Below, one piece after another: positions 24,582 through 33,620 of a stretch of 52,249 nt of DNA. A program made the translations under genes and the position numbers. A model generated the notes under the pieces. That model did not search any database. It was not told the origin of the DNA and saw only the letters and a list, made by a program, of their open reading frames with translations. How positions within the stretch are numbered: the stretch's first letter is position 1; each line of letters opens with the position of its first letter. The stretch is from Rhodospirillales bacterium Ga0074136 (lineage in GTDB: Bacteria > Pseudomonadota > Alphaproteobacteria > Acetobacterales > Acetobacteraceae), in the NCBI GenBank assembly GCA_001464375.1, contig LNEW01000112.1, positions 1-52,249 on the forward strand. Direction: 5' to 3'.

Positions 24582-25907
24582 ATGAACCGCCTCGACACCC
24601 TCTCCGACCTCATCGCCGCCGCGCGGCGCGCCGGGGCCGACGCCGCCGATGCGCTGCTGGTGTCCTCCGCGTCCCTGTCGGTGAAGCGGCGCATGCGGCA
24701 GATCGAGCAGCTGGAACGCTTGGAGGGCTTGGACATCGGGCTGCGGGTGTTCGTCGGCCAGTGCCAGGCGATCGTCGCCTCCACCGATCCCGACCCCAGG
24801 GGGTTCGCCGCCCTGGCCGAGCGCGCCGTCGCGATGGCACGCGTGGTGCCCGCGGACCCCTTCGCCGGCCTGCCGGTGCCGGTGGCGATCCCGCCCCGCG
24901 CCCTTGACCTGCATGACACGGCGGAACCATCTGCGGAGGCGCTGCTCGAACGCGCCGCGCTGGCCGAGGAGGCGGCACTGGCCGTCGCCGGCGTGACGAA
25001 CAGCGAGGGCGCCGATGCCGGCTGGGGCCGCACCGAGATCGCGCTGGCGGCTTCGAACGGCTTCGCCGGTGGCTATGTGCGGACGTCGCATTCCATTTCC
25101 GCAACCGCGCTGGCGGGCACCGGCACGGGGATGGAGCGGGACTATGACTGGTCCTCCACCGTGCATCTCGCGGACCTCGACGATCCGGTGGCGATCGGGC
25201 GGCGGGCGGCGCAGCAGGCCGTGCGGCGGCTCAACCCGACCCGGCCGCGCACGGCACGCATCCCGGTGGTGTTCGATGCGCGCGTGGCCGGCAGCCTGCT
25301 CGGCCATCTGAGCGGGGCGATCAACGGTGCGGCGGTGGCGCGCGGCACGTCCTTCCTGAAGGACCGGATGGGCGAGCGCGTGCTGGCGGCCGGCCTGGTA
25401 GTGCGCGACGACCCGCTGCGCCCGCGCGGCCTGCGGTCCCGCCCCTTCGACGGCGAAGGCATGCCGGGCGCGGCGCGGGCCATCATCGACGACGGCGTGC
25501 TGACCACCTGGCTGCTGGACTGGCGCAGCGCGCGGCAGCTTGGCCTGGCGTCGACCAGCCATGCCAGCCGCGGCACCGGCGGGCCGCCCGGCCCCTCCGC
25601 CACCAACCTCTGGCTGGAGCCGGGGACGCTGACCCCGGCCGCGCTCATGGCCGACATCGCCGAAGGGTTGTTCGTGACCGACCTGATCGGCATGGGCGTG
25701 AACGGCGTGACCGGCGACTACAGCCGCGGCGCGGCAGGCTTCATGATCCGCCATGGGCAATTGGCGGAAGCGGTCAGCGAGGTGACCATCGCCGGCAACC
25801 TGCGCGACATTTTCCTGAACATGACGCCGGCAAACGACCTGGCGTTTCGCCGCGGCACCGACAGCCCGACGGTGCGGATCGAAGGGCTGACGCTGGCCGG
25901 TTCGTAG
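24582..25907 (+). CDS. pmbA: TldD/PmbA-family metallopeptidase-like protein (PmbA/TldE)
   Basis: A 441-aa protein of the TldD/TldE family, which degrades unfolded or modified peptides as a TldD-TldE pair. It has DIGLRVFVGQCQAIVASTD, TNSEGADAGW, VVFDARVAGSLLGHLSGAINGAAVARGTSFL, and the ending NLRDIFLNMTPANDL. The TldD HExxxH zinc motif is absent, as expected for the PmbA/TldE partner. The ATG at 24582 has GAAGG 7 bases upstream and is preferred over one two codons earlier. No tldD is in the window. A terminator hairpin lies 14 bases after the stop. Confidence 0.88.
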   Translation: MNRLDTLSDLIAAARRAGADAADALLVSSASLSVKRRMRQIEQLERLEGLDIGLRVFVGQCQAIVASTDPDPRGFAALAERAVAMARVVPADPFAGLPVPVAIPPRALDLHDTAEPSAEALLERAALAEEAALAVAGVTNSEGADAGWGRTEIALAASNGFAGGYVRTSHSISATALAGTGTGMERDYDWSSTVHLADLDDPVAIGRRAAQQAVRRLNPTRPRTARIPVVFDARVAGSLLGHLSGAINGAAVARGTSFLKDRMGERVLAAGLVVRDDPLRPRGLRSRPFDGEGMPGAARAIIDDGVLTTWLLDWRSARQLGLASTSHASRGTGGPPGPSATNLWLEPGTLTPAALMADIAEGLFVTDLIGMGVNGVTGDYSRGAAGFMIRHGQLAEAVSEVTIAGNLRDIFLNMTPANDLAFRRGTDSPTVRIEGLTLAGS

Positions 25908-25915
25908 CGGGCCCA

Positions 25916-25950
25916 ACGAAAAACGGCCCGAGGCGATGCCCCGGGCCGTT
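25916..25950 (-). terminator. Intrinsic terminator of the petABC operon
   Basis: A 12-bp stem with one mismatch (25922-25933 with 25939-25950, 5-base loop). On the minus strand it is followed by GTTTTTCGTT, a classical T-run, 27 bases after the cytochrome c1 stop. It can also act as a weaker terminator for pmbA on the plus strand. Confidence 0.8.
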
Positions 25951-25976
25951 CGCGCTGCGCGATGGACGCGCGGTGG

Positions 25977-26753
25977 TCAGTGCACGTCGGCCCAGACCTT
26001 GCGCTTCACGGCATAGGCGAGGCCACCGAGGATGGTCAGGAAGATGATGATCTTCACGCCCATCGCACGACGTTGTTCCAGTTCCGGCTCCGCCGCCCAT
26101 TGCAGGAAGGTCGCGACGTCGCGGGCCATGTTTTCGACCGTGCCGGGCGTGCCGTCCGCGAACTCGACCTGGTCGGGATTGAGCGGGTTGCCCATCGCGA
26201 TCTGGTGTCCGGGGAAGTAGCGGTTGTAGTTCATGCCCTCACCCATCGTCACGCCGGGCGGCGGGTCGGCATAGCCGGTCAGCAGCGCATACAGGTAGTC
26301 GGCACCGCCGTTGCGCGCCTTGGCGATGACCGACAGGTCGACCGGATAAGCGCCGTTGTTCGCCGCACGCGCCGCCTGCTGGTTCGGAAAGGGGCTGCGG
26401 AAGCGGTCCGACGGCCGGCCGGGTCGTTCGAACATCTGCCCTTCGTCGTTCGGGCCATCCTGAACCTGCACCTGGGATGCGATGGCTGCCACCTGCTGGT
26501 CGGTCAGGCCCAGTTCGCGCAGGTTGCGGTACGAGAGCAGCCGCATGGCATGGCAGTTGGCGCAGACTTCCTTGTAGACCTGGAAGCCGCGCTGCGCGCT
26601 GGCGCGGTCGTAGGTACCGAACACCCCGTCGAAGGAGAAGGGGTGGTTCGGGATGGCGATCGCCTCACCCGCCGCGCGGGCGGGGCTCGTCGCCAGCAGC
26701 CCGCCGATCAGGGCGAAGGCGCCGAGGGTGGTGCGGAACATGGTCTTCCTCAT
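25977..26753 (-). CDS. petC: Cytochrome c1 subunit of the bc1 complex
   Basis: Carries electrons from the Rieske protein to cytochrome c at the periplasmic side of complex III. The 258-aa product has a cleavable signal peptide (to about ARA, residue 27), the haem c motif CANCH (C64, C67, H68), a candidate axial Met in the GVTMGEGMNYNRYFPGHQIAMGN region, and a C-terminal anchor (IIIFLTILGGLAYAVKRKVW). The ATG at 26753 lies 5 bases after the petB stop; an in-frame ATG four codons on is an alternative. Last gene of petABC. Confidence 0.95.
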   Translation of the reverse strand: MRKTMFRTTLGAFALIGGLLATSPARAAGEAIAIPNHPFSFDGVFGTYDRASAQRGFQVYKEVCANCHAMRLLSYRNLRELGLTDQQVAAIASQVQVQDGPNDEGQMFERPGRPSDRFRSPFPNQQAARAANNGAYPVDLSVIAKARNGGADYLYALLTGYADPPPGVTMGEGMNYNRYFPGHQIAMGNPLNPDQVEFADGTPGTVENMARDVATFLQWAAEPELEQRRAMGVKIIIFLTILGGLAYAVKRKVWADVH

Positions 26754-26758
26754 CGCTC

Positions 26759-28030
26759 TCAGGCCTTGTCCATCGGCTTTGCCGCAGCCCCGGCGGGCAT
26801 CGGCCCGCCGCCGCCAAGCACGGCGCGGGCAATGCTCTCGGGCAGCGGCAGCGGCTTCTCGAGCCGCGCCAGCAGCGGCAGGATCACGAGGAAGTAGCCG
26901 AAGTAGTAGGCGGTGGCGATCCGGCTGACCGTCACGTAGGGCTCCTCGGCCGGCATGCCGCCGCAATACATCAGTACGAAGAAGCACACCGTCCACAGCA
27001 GGAACGCGATCCGCGCCACCGGGCGGAAGCGCATCGAGCGCACCGGCGAACCGTCGAGCCAGGGCAACACGAACAGCACCAGGATCGAGCCGAACATCAG
27101 CAGCACGCCGCCCAGCTTGTCGGGCACTGCGCGCAGGATCGCGTAGAACGGCAGGAAGTACCATTCGGGCACGATGTGCGCGGGTGTCACCAGTGGGTCG
27201 GCCGGGATGTAGTTGTCCGGATGGCCCAGGAAATTCGGCGCGAAGAACACGAACCCGGCGAAGACAATGAAGTAGATCACCAGGCCGAAGCTGTCCTTTG
27301 CCGTGTAGTACGGATGGAAGGGCAGCGTGTCCTGGGGACCCTTGGGCTCGACGCCGAGCGGGTTGTTGGAGCCCGTGATGTGCAGCGCCACCACGTGCAG
27401 GAACACCACGCCCACGATCACGAAGGGCAGCAGGTAGTGCAGCGAGAAGAAGCGGTTGAGCGTGGGGTTGTCCACGCTGAAGCCGCCCCACAGCAGCGTC
27501 ACGATCCAGTCGCCGACGAAGGGGAAGGCGCTGAACAGGTTGGTGATGACGGTGGCACCCCAGAACGACATCTGGCCCCAGGGCAGCACGTAGCCCATGA
27601 AGGCGGTCGCCATCATCAGCAGGAAGATGACCACACCGAGCATCCACAACAGCTCGCGCGGGGCCTTGTAGGATCCGTAGTACATGCCGCGCCAGATGTG
27701 GATGAACACCACGATGAAGAACATCGAGGCGCCGTTCATGTGCACGTAGCGGATCAGCCAGCCGAAGTTCACGTCGCGCATGATGCGCTCGACGGAATCG
27801 AAGGCGTAGCTGGTGTGCGGCGTGTAGTGCATCGCGAGGAAGATGCCGGTCGCGATCATGATCATCAGGTTGACCATGGCGAGCGCGCCGAAATTCCAGA
27901 AATAGTTGAAATTCCGGGGAGTCGGGAAGGTCCCGTACTCCTTCTGCATCATCGTGAAAATGGGCATGCGCTGGTCGACCCAGCGGATGACGGGGTTCTT
28001 GAAGTCGCTGTCGTGCAGGCCGATCGCCAT
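26759..28030 (-). CDS. petB: Cytochrome b subunit of the bc1 complex
   Basis: Integral membrane subunit holding both haems b and the quinol sites. The 423-aa product has eight hydrophobic segments. Histidine-bearing helices are visible in [19 protein letters not shown] and [21 protein letters not shown], and the Qo-site PEWY motif in [20 protein letters not shown] proline/alanine-rich tail ([17 protein letters not shown]) extends beyond the last helix. Middle gene of the operon, 11 bases after petA and 5 before petC. Confidence 0.97.
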   Translation of the reverse strand: MAIGLHDSDFKNPVIRWVDQRMPIFTMMQKEYGTFPTPRNFNYFWNFGALAMVNLMIMIATGIFLAMHYTPHTSYAFDSVERIMRDVNFGWLIRYVHMNGASMFFIVVFIHIWRGMYYGSYKAPRELLWMLGVVIFLLMMATAFMGYVLPWGQMSFWGATVITNLFSAFPFVGDWIVTLLWGGFSVDNPTLNRFFSLHYLLPFVIVGVVFLHVVALHITGSNNPLGVEPKGPQDTLPFHPYYTAKDSFGLVIYFIVFAGFVFFAPNFLGHPDNYIPADPLVTPAHIVPEWYFLPFYAILRAVPDKLGGVLLMFGSILVLFVLPWLDGSPVRSMRFRPVARIAFLLWTVCFFVLMYCGGMPAEEPYVTVSRIATAYYFGYFLVILPLLARLEKPLPLPESIARAVLGGGGPMPAGAAAKPMDKA

Positions 28031-28041
28031 GGTCGCGCTCC

Positions 28042-28587
28042 TCAGCCGATCTTGATCTTCGTGTCGGACGTGAAGGCGTATTGCGGAACGTCAAGGTTCC
28101 GCGGCGCCGGGCCCTTACGGATCCGTCCCGAAGTGTCGTAGTGGCTGCCATGGCAGGGGCAGAACCACCCGCCGTATTCGCCGCGCGGATCGGTCGGCTT
28201 CTGGCCGAGCGGCACGCATCCCAGGTGGGTGCAGATGCCGACCACGATCAGCCACTGGTCCTTCTGCACGCGGGACTGGTCGGTCGCCGGGTCGGGCAGC
28301 TGGGACAGCGGCACGGTGCGGGCTTCCTGCACCTCGGCCGGCGTGCGGTTGCGCACGAAGACCGGCTTGCCGCGCCACATCACCGTGACGGCCATGCCTT
28401 CGGCGACCGGCGCGATGTCCACATCCGTGCTCGACAGCGCGAGAACGTCGCGTGCCGGCTGCATGGACGCGATGAAGGGCCAGGCGATCGCGCCCACGCC
28501 CACGCCCACGAAGGCCGTCGTCACCAGGGTAAGAAAATCGCGCCGCGGCGTCCCGTCGGACGCGCTGGCGCCTGCACCTTCCGCCAT
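28042..28587 (-). CDS. petA: Rieske iron-sulfur subunit of the bc1 complex
   Basis: 2Fe-2S protein passing electrons from quinol to cytochrome c1. The 181-aa product has a twin-arginine segment ([23 protein letters not shown], residues ~14-36) acting as uncleaved anchor, and cluster ligands in CTHLGC (C119, H121) and CPCHGSHYD (C143, H146), with C124 and C145 as the stabilising disulfide pair. First gene of petABC, divergent from hemF over 205 bases. Confidence 0.96.
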   Translation of the reverse strand: MAEGAGASASDGTPRRDFLTLVTTAFVGVGVGAIAWPFIASMQPARDVLALSSTDVDIAPVAEGMAVTVMWRGKPVFVRNRTPAEVQEARTVPLSQLPDPATDQSRVQKDQWLIVVGICTHLGCVPLGQKPTDPRGEYGGWFCPCHGSHYDTSGRIRKGPAPRNLDVPQYAFTSDTKIKIG

Positions 28588-28727
28588 TCAACACCACCCC
28601 TTCCGCCAGGCAGCCCCGGGATGACGGGGCGGTGCCGGCCGCATCGAAGACTTACGGGCGTCGCCTGAGACCCCCGCCGGGCGGATGGACGCGCGCGAAC
28701 CCGCACGCTGCCCCTCCTGCGCGGCGG

Positions 28728-28739
28728 CCCTTATAAGGG
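28728..28739. promoter_or_regulatory. Perfect palindrome CCCTTATAAGGG between petA and hemF
   Basis: A 12-bp perfect palindrome whose centre (TATAAG/TTATAA) resembles a -10 element on either strand. It lies in the divergent promoter region of the bc1 operon and hemF, 53 bases before the hemF ATG. No convincing -35 was found on either side. Promoter or operator function is inferred. Confidence 0.4.
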
Positions 28740-28792
28740 TGCGTTGCGCGGGGTGTCCATGGCACCCGGTGCGCGGATTCTGGGAGCGTTAC

Positions 28793-29704
28793 ATGAACGA
28801 TGAGACAAACGTCGCCGCGCGGGCATCCGCACCGGCCGACCATCCGATGACGGCGCCGGCCCGCGCCTGGTTCGAAACGCTTCGCGATCGGATCTGCGCG
28901 GTCTTCGAGATGATCGAGGACGAACTCGCCGGCGGCCCGCACCGCGACTTGGCGCCCGGCCGTTTCCAGCGCACTGCCTGGGACCGCCCCGAGGGCGGCG
29001 GCGGCGTGATGTCCGTCATGCGCGGGCGGGTGTTCGAAAAGGTCGGTGTCAACGTCTCGACCGTGTTCGGCGAATTCAGCCCCGAGTTCCGCCGGCAGAT
29101 TCCCGGCGCCGAGGCCGATCCGCGCTTCCTGGCGACCGGCATCTCGCTGGTGGCGCATCTGCGCAATCCGCGGGTGCCGGCGGTTCACATGAACACCCGC
29201 TTCATCGTGACCACCAATGCCTGGTTCGGCGGCGGCGGCGACCTGACGCCGATGTTCCCCGACAGCGCCGAGGCGCAGGAGGACGCGCGCGGCTTCCACG
29301 CCGCCTACAAGGCCGCCTGCGACAAGGCCGACCCGACCTACTACCCGCGCTTCAAGCAGTGGTGCGACGAGTACTTCTTCCTGCCCCACCGCAACGAACC
29401 GCGCGGCCTGGGTGGCATTTTCTACGACTGGCTGGGCGACCGCACCCCGGGCAAGGGCATCGAGGCCGACTTCGCCTTCACCAAGGATGTCGGCATGGCC
29501 TTCCTGGAGGCCTACCCGGACATCGTGCGACGGCGCATGCACGAAGCCTGGACCGCCGATGAACGGCAAGCGCAGTTGGTCCGTCGCGGCCGCTACGTGG
29601 AATTCAACCTGATCCACGACCGTGGCACGCTGTTCGGCCTCAAGACCGGCGGCAATGTGGAGGCGATCCTGATGTCCCTGCCACCGGAAGTGGCCTGGCC
29701 CTGA
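28793..29704 (+). CDS. hemF: Oxygen-dependent coproporphyrinogen-III oxidase
   Basis: Oxidative decarboxylation of coproporphyrinogen III to protoporphyrinogen IX using O2. The 303-aa product contains the family signature [48 protein letters not shown] and [20 protein letters not shown]. Length is typical. GGGAG lies 6 bases before the ATG. It is monocistronic, divergent from petABC; pairing haem synthesis with a haem enzyme operon suggests shared aerobic control (inference). Confidence 0.96.
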   Translation: MNDETNVAARASAPADHPMTAPARAWFETLRDRICAVFEMIEDELAGGPHRDLAPGRFQRTAWDRPEGGGGVMSVMRGRVFEKVGVNVSTVFGEFSPEFRRQIPGAEADPRFLATGISLVAHLRNPRVPAVHMNTRFIVTTNAWFGGGGDLTPMFPDSAEAQEDARGFHAAYKAACDKADPTYYPRFKQWCDEYFFLPHRNEPRGLGGIFYDWLGDRTPGKGIEADFAFTKDVGMAFLEAYPDIVRRRMHEAWTADERQAQLVRRGRYVEFNLIHDRGTLFGLKTGGNVEAILMSLPPEVAWP

Positions 29705-29723
29705 CGGTCCGGTTCGCTCCGAT

Positions 29724-29756
29724 GGGCCGGCGCCCGACGGGATCGATGGCCGGCCC
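29724..29756. terminator. Possible hairpin between convergent hemF and permease genes
   Basis: Arms GGGCCGGC (29724-29731) and GCCGGCCC (29749-29756) form an 8-bp stem with a 17-base loop, without a T-run, in a 63-base convergent gap. Weak candidate for a shared terminator. Confidence 0.3.
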
Positions 29757-29767
29757 GCCGCCGGCTG

Positions 29768-30799
29768 TCAGCCGGGCGTCGCCGGGCGCCCGGACAGCAG
29801 CCTCGCCGCCCAGCGGCCACCCTCGAACTGCTCGCACAGCGTGAGCGTCGCGATCAGCACCGGTACGCCGATGAAGGCGCCCGGAATGCCCCACAGGAAA
29901 GCGCCGAGGAACACCGCCACCAGCACCATGAAGGGCGAGACCGCGAGGTAGTTCCCGGTCAGCCGCGGTTCCAAATAGGACCCGATGAGGAACTGGATCA
30001 CCTGCAGCACGGCGAAGATGGTCACCACCGCCTGCCACGATCCAAATTGCAGCAACCCCACCGCGGTCGGGAACAGCGTCGCGACCAGCGGCCCGATGAA
30101 GGGGATGTAGTTGAGCACGAAGGCGATCACGCCCCATTCGGCCGCGAGGTCGAGCCCCATGTAGCGCGCGAAGGCCCAGACCAGCAGCCCGGTCAGCACC
30201 GAGGCGAGGCTGCGCACCATCATGTACACGCGCAGCTTCGAGGCACTCGCCGCCAGCCCCGCCAGCACGCGCCGCGCCGCCGGCTTGTCGGTCATGCATT
30301 CGAGCTGCGAGGCCACCTGGCGCACCTCCAGCAGGCCCAGGATGACGAAGACCGCCGTCACCACCACGAAGCTGATCACGCCCTGCAACTGCGCCAGGAC
30401 GCCCTGCGCCACACGCACCAGCCAGCGTGAATCGAACTGCTCCGCCAGCAGACCCGCGCCCTGCACCCCGCGCGCCTCGAGCCAGGCGACCTTGGCGGTA
30501 TAGAGCGCCTGGAACTGCCCCGCATTGGCAATCACCCACTGCGCCACGCGCCCGAACGCCCAGGCGATGGACAGCACCATCACCGACACCACCGCACAGG
30601 CCACCAGGATGGTGCCGATCAGCGCGATCCCTGCCGGGATGCGCGCCTGCACCGCACGCTGCAGCGGCCATACCAGCCCGATGACGAACAGCGCGAAGGC
30701 GATCGGCGCAAAGATCGATTGCCCGGCCTGAAGCGCCGCCGCCACGAGGACGGTGGCGCAGAGGCCGACGAGGATTCGGGTTCCGCTGTCGGCGGTCAT
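29768..30799 (-). CDS. AI-2E transporter family (PerM/YdiK-like) permease
   Basis: A 343-aa polytopic inner-membrane protein with about seven to eight hydrophobic segments in the family arrangement: two at the N-terminus, a soluble loop (about 80-150), then a membrane block with the conserved NYIPFIGPLVATLFP and a final LGAFLWGIPGAFIGVPVLIATL. The family is named for AI-2 export in TqsA, but most members have unknown substrates, so no quorum-sensing role is claimed. The ATG at 30799 has GAAG about 6 bases upstream. It is divergent from the hydrolase gene at 30939. Confidence 0.85.
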   Translation of the reverse strand: MTADSGTRILVGLCATVLVAAALQAGQSIFAPIAFALFVIGLVWPLQRAVQARIPAGIALIGTILVACAVVSVMVLSIAWAFGRVAQWVIANAGQFQALYTAKVAWLEARGVQGAGLLAEQFDSRWLVRVAQGVLAQLQGVISFVVVTAVFVILGLLEVRQVASQLECMTDKPAARRVLAGLAASASKLRVYMMVRSLASVLTGLLVWAFARYMGLDLAAEWGVIAFVLNYIPFIGPLVATLFPTAVGLLQFGSWQAVVTIFAVLQVIQFLIGSYLEPRLTGNYLAVSPFMVLVAVFLGAFLWGIPGAFIGVPVLIATLTLCEQFEGGRWAARLLSGRPATPG

Positions 30800-30938
30800 T
30801 GCGCTTCTGCCATCCTTCCGGGGTCGGGCTGCACCCTGGTTTGCGGCGCGTCCGCGCGCAAGGACTTCGGCCCGCCCGCCCTTCCGTGCGACACAGGGAT
30901 CCAGGAACAGGGACGCCGGGCACGCGGCGGGCAGCACG

Positions 30939-32387
30939 ATGGTCGCCTTCACACGGACATGGTTGATGCGCGCGGCGCTGCTGCTGCTGGGCCTGGTCTC
31001 GGTCATCCTTGCCCTGCGCATCTACGACGTGCAGCGCGGCCCGCCGCTCGGCCCCTGGCACACCGTGGTGCCGGATGAGATGCCACGCGCGGTGATCGAC
31101 GCCGCCGACTGGCGCCGCTGGATCGCCGCCGAGGATTCGGTGATGGCGACCGTGCGGCGCGAGGTGACGGACGCCCTCGACCCGGCCGAGCAGGTGCCGG
31201 TCAACCGCTACTTTGCCGGTAGCCCGATGCACCCGGCGCGTTTCGCGCGCGACTGGAACCGGTCCTTCATCCTGGAGCCGGCCGGGCCGCCCGCCGGCGT
31301 CGCGGTGTTCCTGCACGGACTCACCGACACACCCTTCAGCGTGCGGCACCTGGCCGAGGCGTATCGCGCGCGCGGCTTCGTCGCCATCGCCATCCGCCTG
31401 CCCGGCCATGGCAGCGTCCCGGCCGGCCTGACCGATGCGGTGTGGGAGGACTGGATGGCCGCGGCACGCCTCGCGGTGCGCGAGGCCCGCGCGCGTGTCC
31501 CCACCGGCCCGCTGCACCTCGGCGGCTATTCCAATGGCGGCGCGCTGGCCTTGAAGCACGCACTCGATGCCATCGAGGATCCACGCTTGGCGCAGGCGGA
31601 CCGCATCATCCTGCTCTCCCCCATGGTCGGCGTGACGGCCTTCGCGCGCTTCGCCGGCATCGCCGGGCTGCCGGCGCTGCTGCCGCGCTTCGCCAAGACC
31701 GCCTGGCTCGACATCCAGCCGGAGTTCAACCCGTTCAAGTACAACTCCTTCCCGGTCAATGCGGCGCGCCAGACGCACCGTCTGACGGCGGCCTTGCAGG
31801 CGCAGCTGGACCGTCTGTCGGCGGCCGGGCGGCTGGCCTCATTGCCGCCGGTGCTGACCTTCCAGTCGGTGGTGGACGCGACCGTCTCGACCCCGGCGGT
31901 GCTCTCCGCGCTCTATGGCCGACTGCCGGCGGGCGGGCACGAGGTCGTGCTGTTCGACCTCAATCGCGACATCCGATTCGGGCCGTTGTTCGTGCCGGGC
32001 GCCGATGCGGCACTCGATCGCATCGTCGCGCCGGCGCCGCGGCACTACGCGCTGACGGTCATCGCCACCGATGCCGCGGGCGGCACCACCGCGCGGCGCG
32101 TCGCGGCCGGGGCGACGGAGGCGACCGACACGCCACTCGGCCTGTCCTGGCCGCGCGATGTCTTCTCGCTGTCGCATGTCGCGCTGCCCTTCCCGCCGCA
32201 GGACGGGCTCTATGGCGCGGACCCCGCGCCTGGCGATGATTTCGGCCTGCGCCTGGGCGCGCTGGCGCTGCGCGGCGAACGCGGCGTGCTGGTGATCGGG
32301 CTCGACAGCTTCGCGCGCGTCACCTCCAATCCGTTTTTCCCGTATCTGCTGGCGCGCGTGACCGAGGCGCTGCCGCCCCCGCGATGA
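30939..32387 (+). CDS. Membrane-anchored alpha/beta hydrolase
   Basis: A 482-aa protein with an N-terminal uncleaved anchor (AALLLLGLVSVILALRIYDV, residues ~12-31), then an alpha/beta-hydrolase domain: VAVFLHGLTDTPFSVRHLAEAYRARGF (oxyanion loop), RLPGHGSVPAG, and the nucleophile elbow GGYSNGG with Ser198. The late region (SHVALPFPPQDGLYG) carries a candidate catalytic His. The catalytic domain is probably periplasmic. It resembles monoacylglycerol lipase/carboxylesterase-type enzymes, but the substrate is unknown. It is the second hydrolase-fold gene of the window and, unlike the one at 20487, keeps its Ser. Confidence 0.8.
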   Translation: MVAFTRTWLMRAALLLLGLVSVILALRIYDVQRGPPLGPWHTVVPDEMPRAVIDAADWRRWIAAEDSVMATVRREVTDALDPAEQVPVNRYFAGSPMHPARFARDWNRSFILEPAGPPAGVAVFLHGLTDTPFSVRHLAEAYRARGFVAIAIRLPGHGSVPAGLTDAVWEDWMAAARLAVREARARVPTGPLHLGGYSNGGALALKHALDAIEDPRLAQADRIILLSPMVGVTAFARFAGIAGLPALLPRFAKTAWLDIQPEFNPFKYNSFPVNAARQTHRLTAALQAQLDRLSAAGRLASLPPVLTFQSVVDATVSTPAVLSALYGRLPAGGHEVVLFDLNRDIRFGPLFVPGADAALDRIVAPAPRHYALTVIATDAAGGTTARRVAAGATEATDTPLGLSWPRDVFSLSHVALPFPPQDGLYGADPAPGDDFGLRLGALALRGERGVLVIGLDSFARVTSNPFFPYLLARVTEALPPPR

Positions 32388-32528
32388 CCCTGGGACGCCG
32401 CGGCCAGCGCCGGGATGCGCAGCCAAATCCAGCTGGGCGGTTTCACCCGCCTGCACTTGCGGCGCCCCGCCGCGCGCGGCATGTGCCATCATCGACTGAA
32501 CATGCCCGACCGAGCGAGCCCGGATACG

Positions 32529-33620
32529 ATGACGCAGCCACGGCCCATGCCCCGCGCGACCCTGGCGATCGCCGCCGCCTTCGGCCTGCTCGCCGCCTGC
32601 GACAGCGGCCCGCCACCGGCACCACCCGAGATCCGCCCGGTGCGCGTGGCCACGGTCGAACGCAGCACAGGCGGCGAGGTGGTGTCCCTGACCGGCACCG
32701 TGCAGGCCGAGACCGAGGTGAACCTCGCGTTCCGCATCGATGGCCGCATGGTCGAACGCCTGGTCAATGTGGGCGATTCTGTGCGCGCCGGGCAGGTCAT
32801 CGCGCGGCTCAACCGCGACAATGAGGAGAACGGCCTGCGCGCCGCCCGCGCGTCGCTGACCGCCGCCCGCGGGCAGTTGACCGAAGCCGCCAACAACTAC
32901 TGGCGGCAATCCGAATTGCTGCGCGACGGCTGGACCACCCGCGTGCGCTACGACCAGGCCGCCCAGACGCGCCAGACCGCGCAGGCCGCGGTGGATGCCG
33001 CCGCTGCCCAGGTGAGCATTGCCGAGACCAGGCTGGGCTACACCGAACTCGTGAGCGACGTGGATGGCCGCGTCACCCAGCGCGGCGCCGAGCCCGGCGA
33101 GGTGGTGCAGCCCGGCCGCATGATCGTGCAGGTGGCGCGCGACGAGGGCCGCGACGCGGTGTTCGACGTGCCGCCAACGCTGAAGGACCAGGCGCCCGCC
33201 AATCCGGTGATCGAGGTGGTGCTGACCACCGACCCCGCCGTGCGAGCCGTGGGCCGCGTGCGGGAAGTTGCTCCGCGCGCCGATGCGGTGACCGGCACCT
33301 TCCAGGTGCGCGTGGGCCTGGCCGAACCGCCGCCGGGGATGCGGCTGGGGTCCACCGTGACGGGGCGGCTGACGCTTGGCGCCAGCGCGGGCATCTCGAT
33401 CCCGGCCTCGGCGTTGGCGCGCGCCGACCGCCAGCCGGCCGTCTGGGTGGTCGATCCGCGCACCGAGACCGTCGCGCTGCGCACGGTCGAGTTGGTGCGC
33501 CATGATCCCGGCCATGTCGTGGTGGGCCAGGGGCTCGAGCCCGGCGAGATCATTGTCACCGCGGGCGTGCAGGCGCTCCGGCCGGGGCAGAAGGTGCGCC
33601 TGCTGGGCGGCGCGCGATGA
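32529..33620 (+). CDS. RND efflux membrane fusion lipoprotein
   Basis: A 363-aa periplasmic adaptor of a tripartite efflux pump. It has a lipoprotein signal with lipobox LLAAC (Cys about residue 23), a biotinyl-lipoyl-like half (EVNLAFRIDGRMVERLVNVGDSVRAGQVIARL), a coiled-coil hairpin (about 105-160), the second lipoyl half (VDGRVTQRGAEPGEVVQPG), and beta-barrel/membrane-proximal domains ending GQGLEPGEIIVTAGVQALRPGQKVRLL. An ATG at 32529 gives the best signal peptide; ATGs at 32502 and 32547 are alternatives. It overlaps the permease start by 4 bases. No outer membrane TolC-like gene is in the window. Confidence 0.9.
   Translation: MTQPRPMPRATLAIAAAFGLLAACDSGPPPAPPEIRPVRVATVERSTGGEVVSLTGTVQAETEVNLAFRIDGRMVERLVNVGDSVRAGQVIARLNRDNEENGLRAARASLTAARGQLTEAANNYWRQSELLRDGWTTRVRYDQAAQTRQTAQAAVDAAAAQVSIAETRLGYTELVSDVDGRVTQRGAEPGEVVQPGRMIVQVARDEGRDAVFDVPPTLKDQAPANPVIEVVLTTDPAVRAVGRVREVAPRADAVTGTFQVRVGLAEPPPGMRLGSTVTGRLTLGASAGISIPASALARADRQPAVWVVDPRTETVALRTVELVRHDPGHVVVGQGLEPGEIIVTAGVQALRPGQKVRLLGGAR

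Noticed and set aside
26477..28141. A 554-codon plus-strand frame opposite petB/petC
   Set aside because: His/Gln/Arg-rich antisense of conserved cytochrome genes; no independent support.
29768..30799. Quorum-sensing (AI-2) exporter
   Set aside because: The family name derives from one member; no luxS or lsr genes are nearby, so only the permease family is called.
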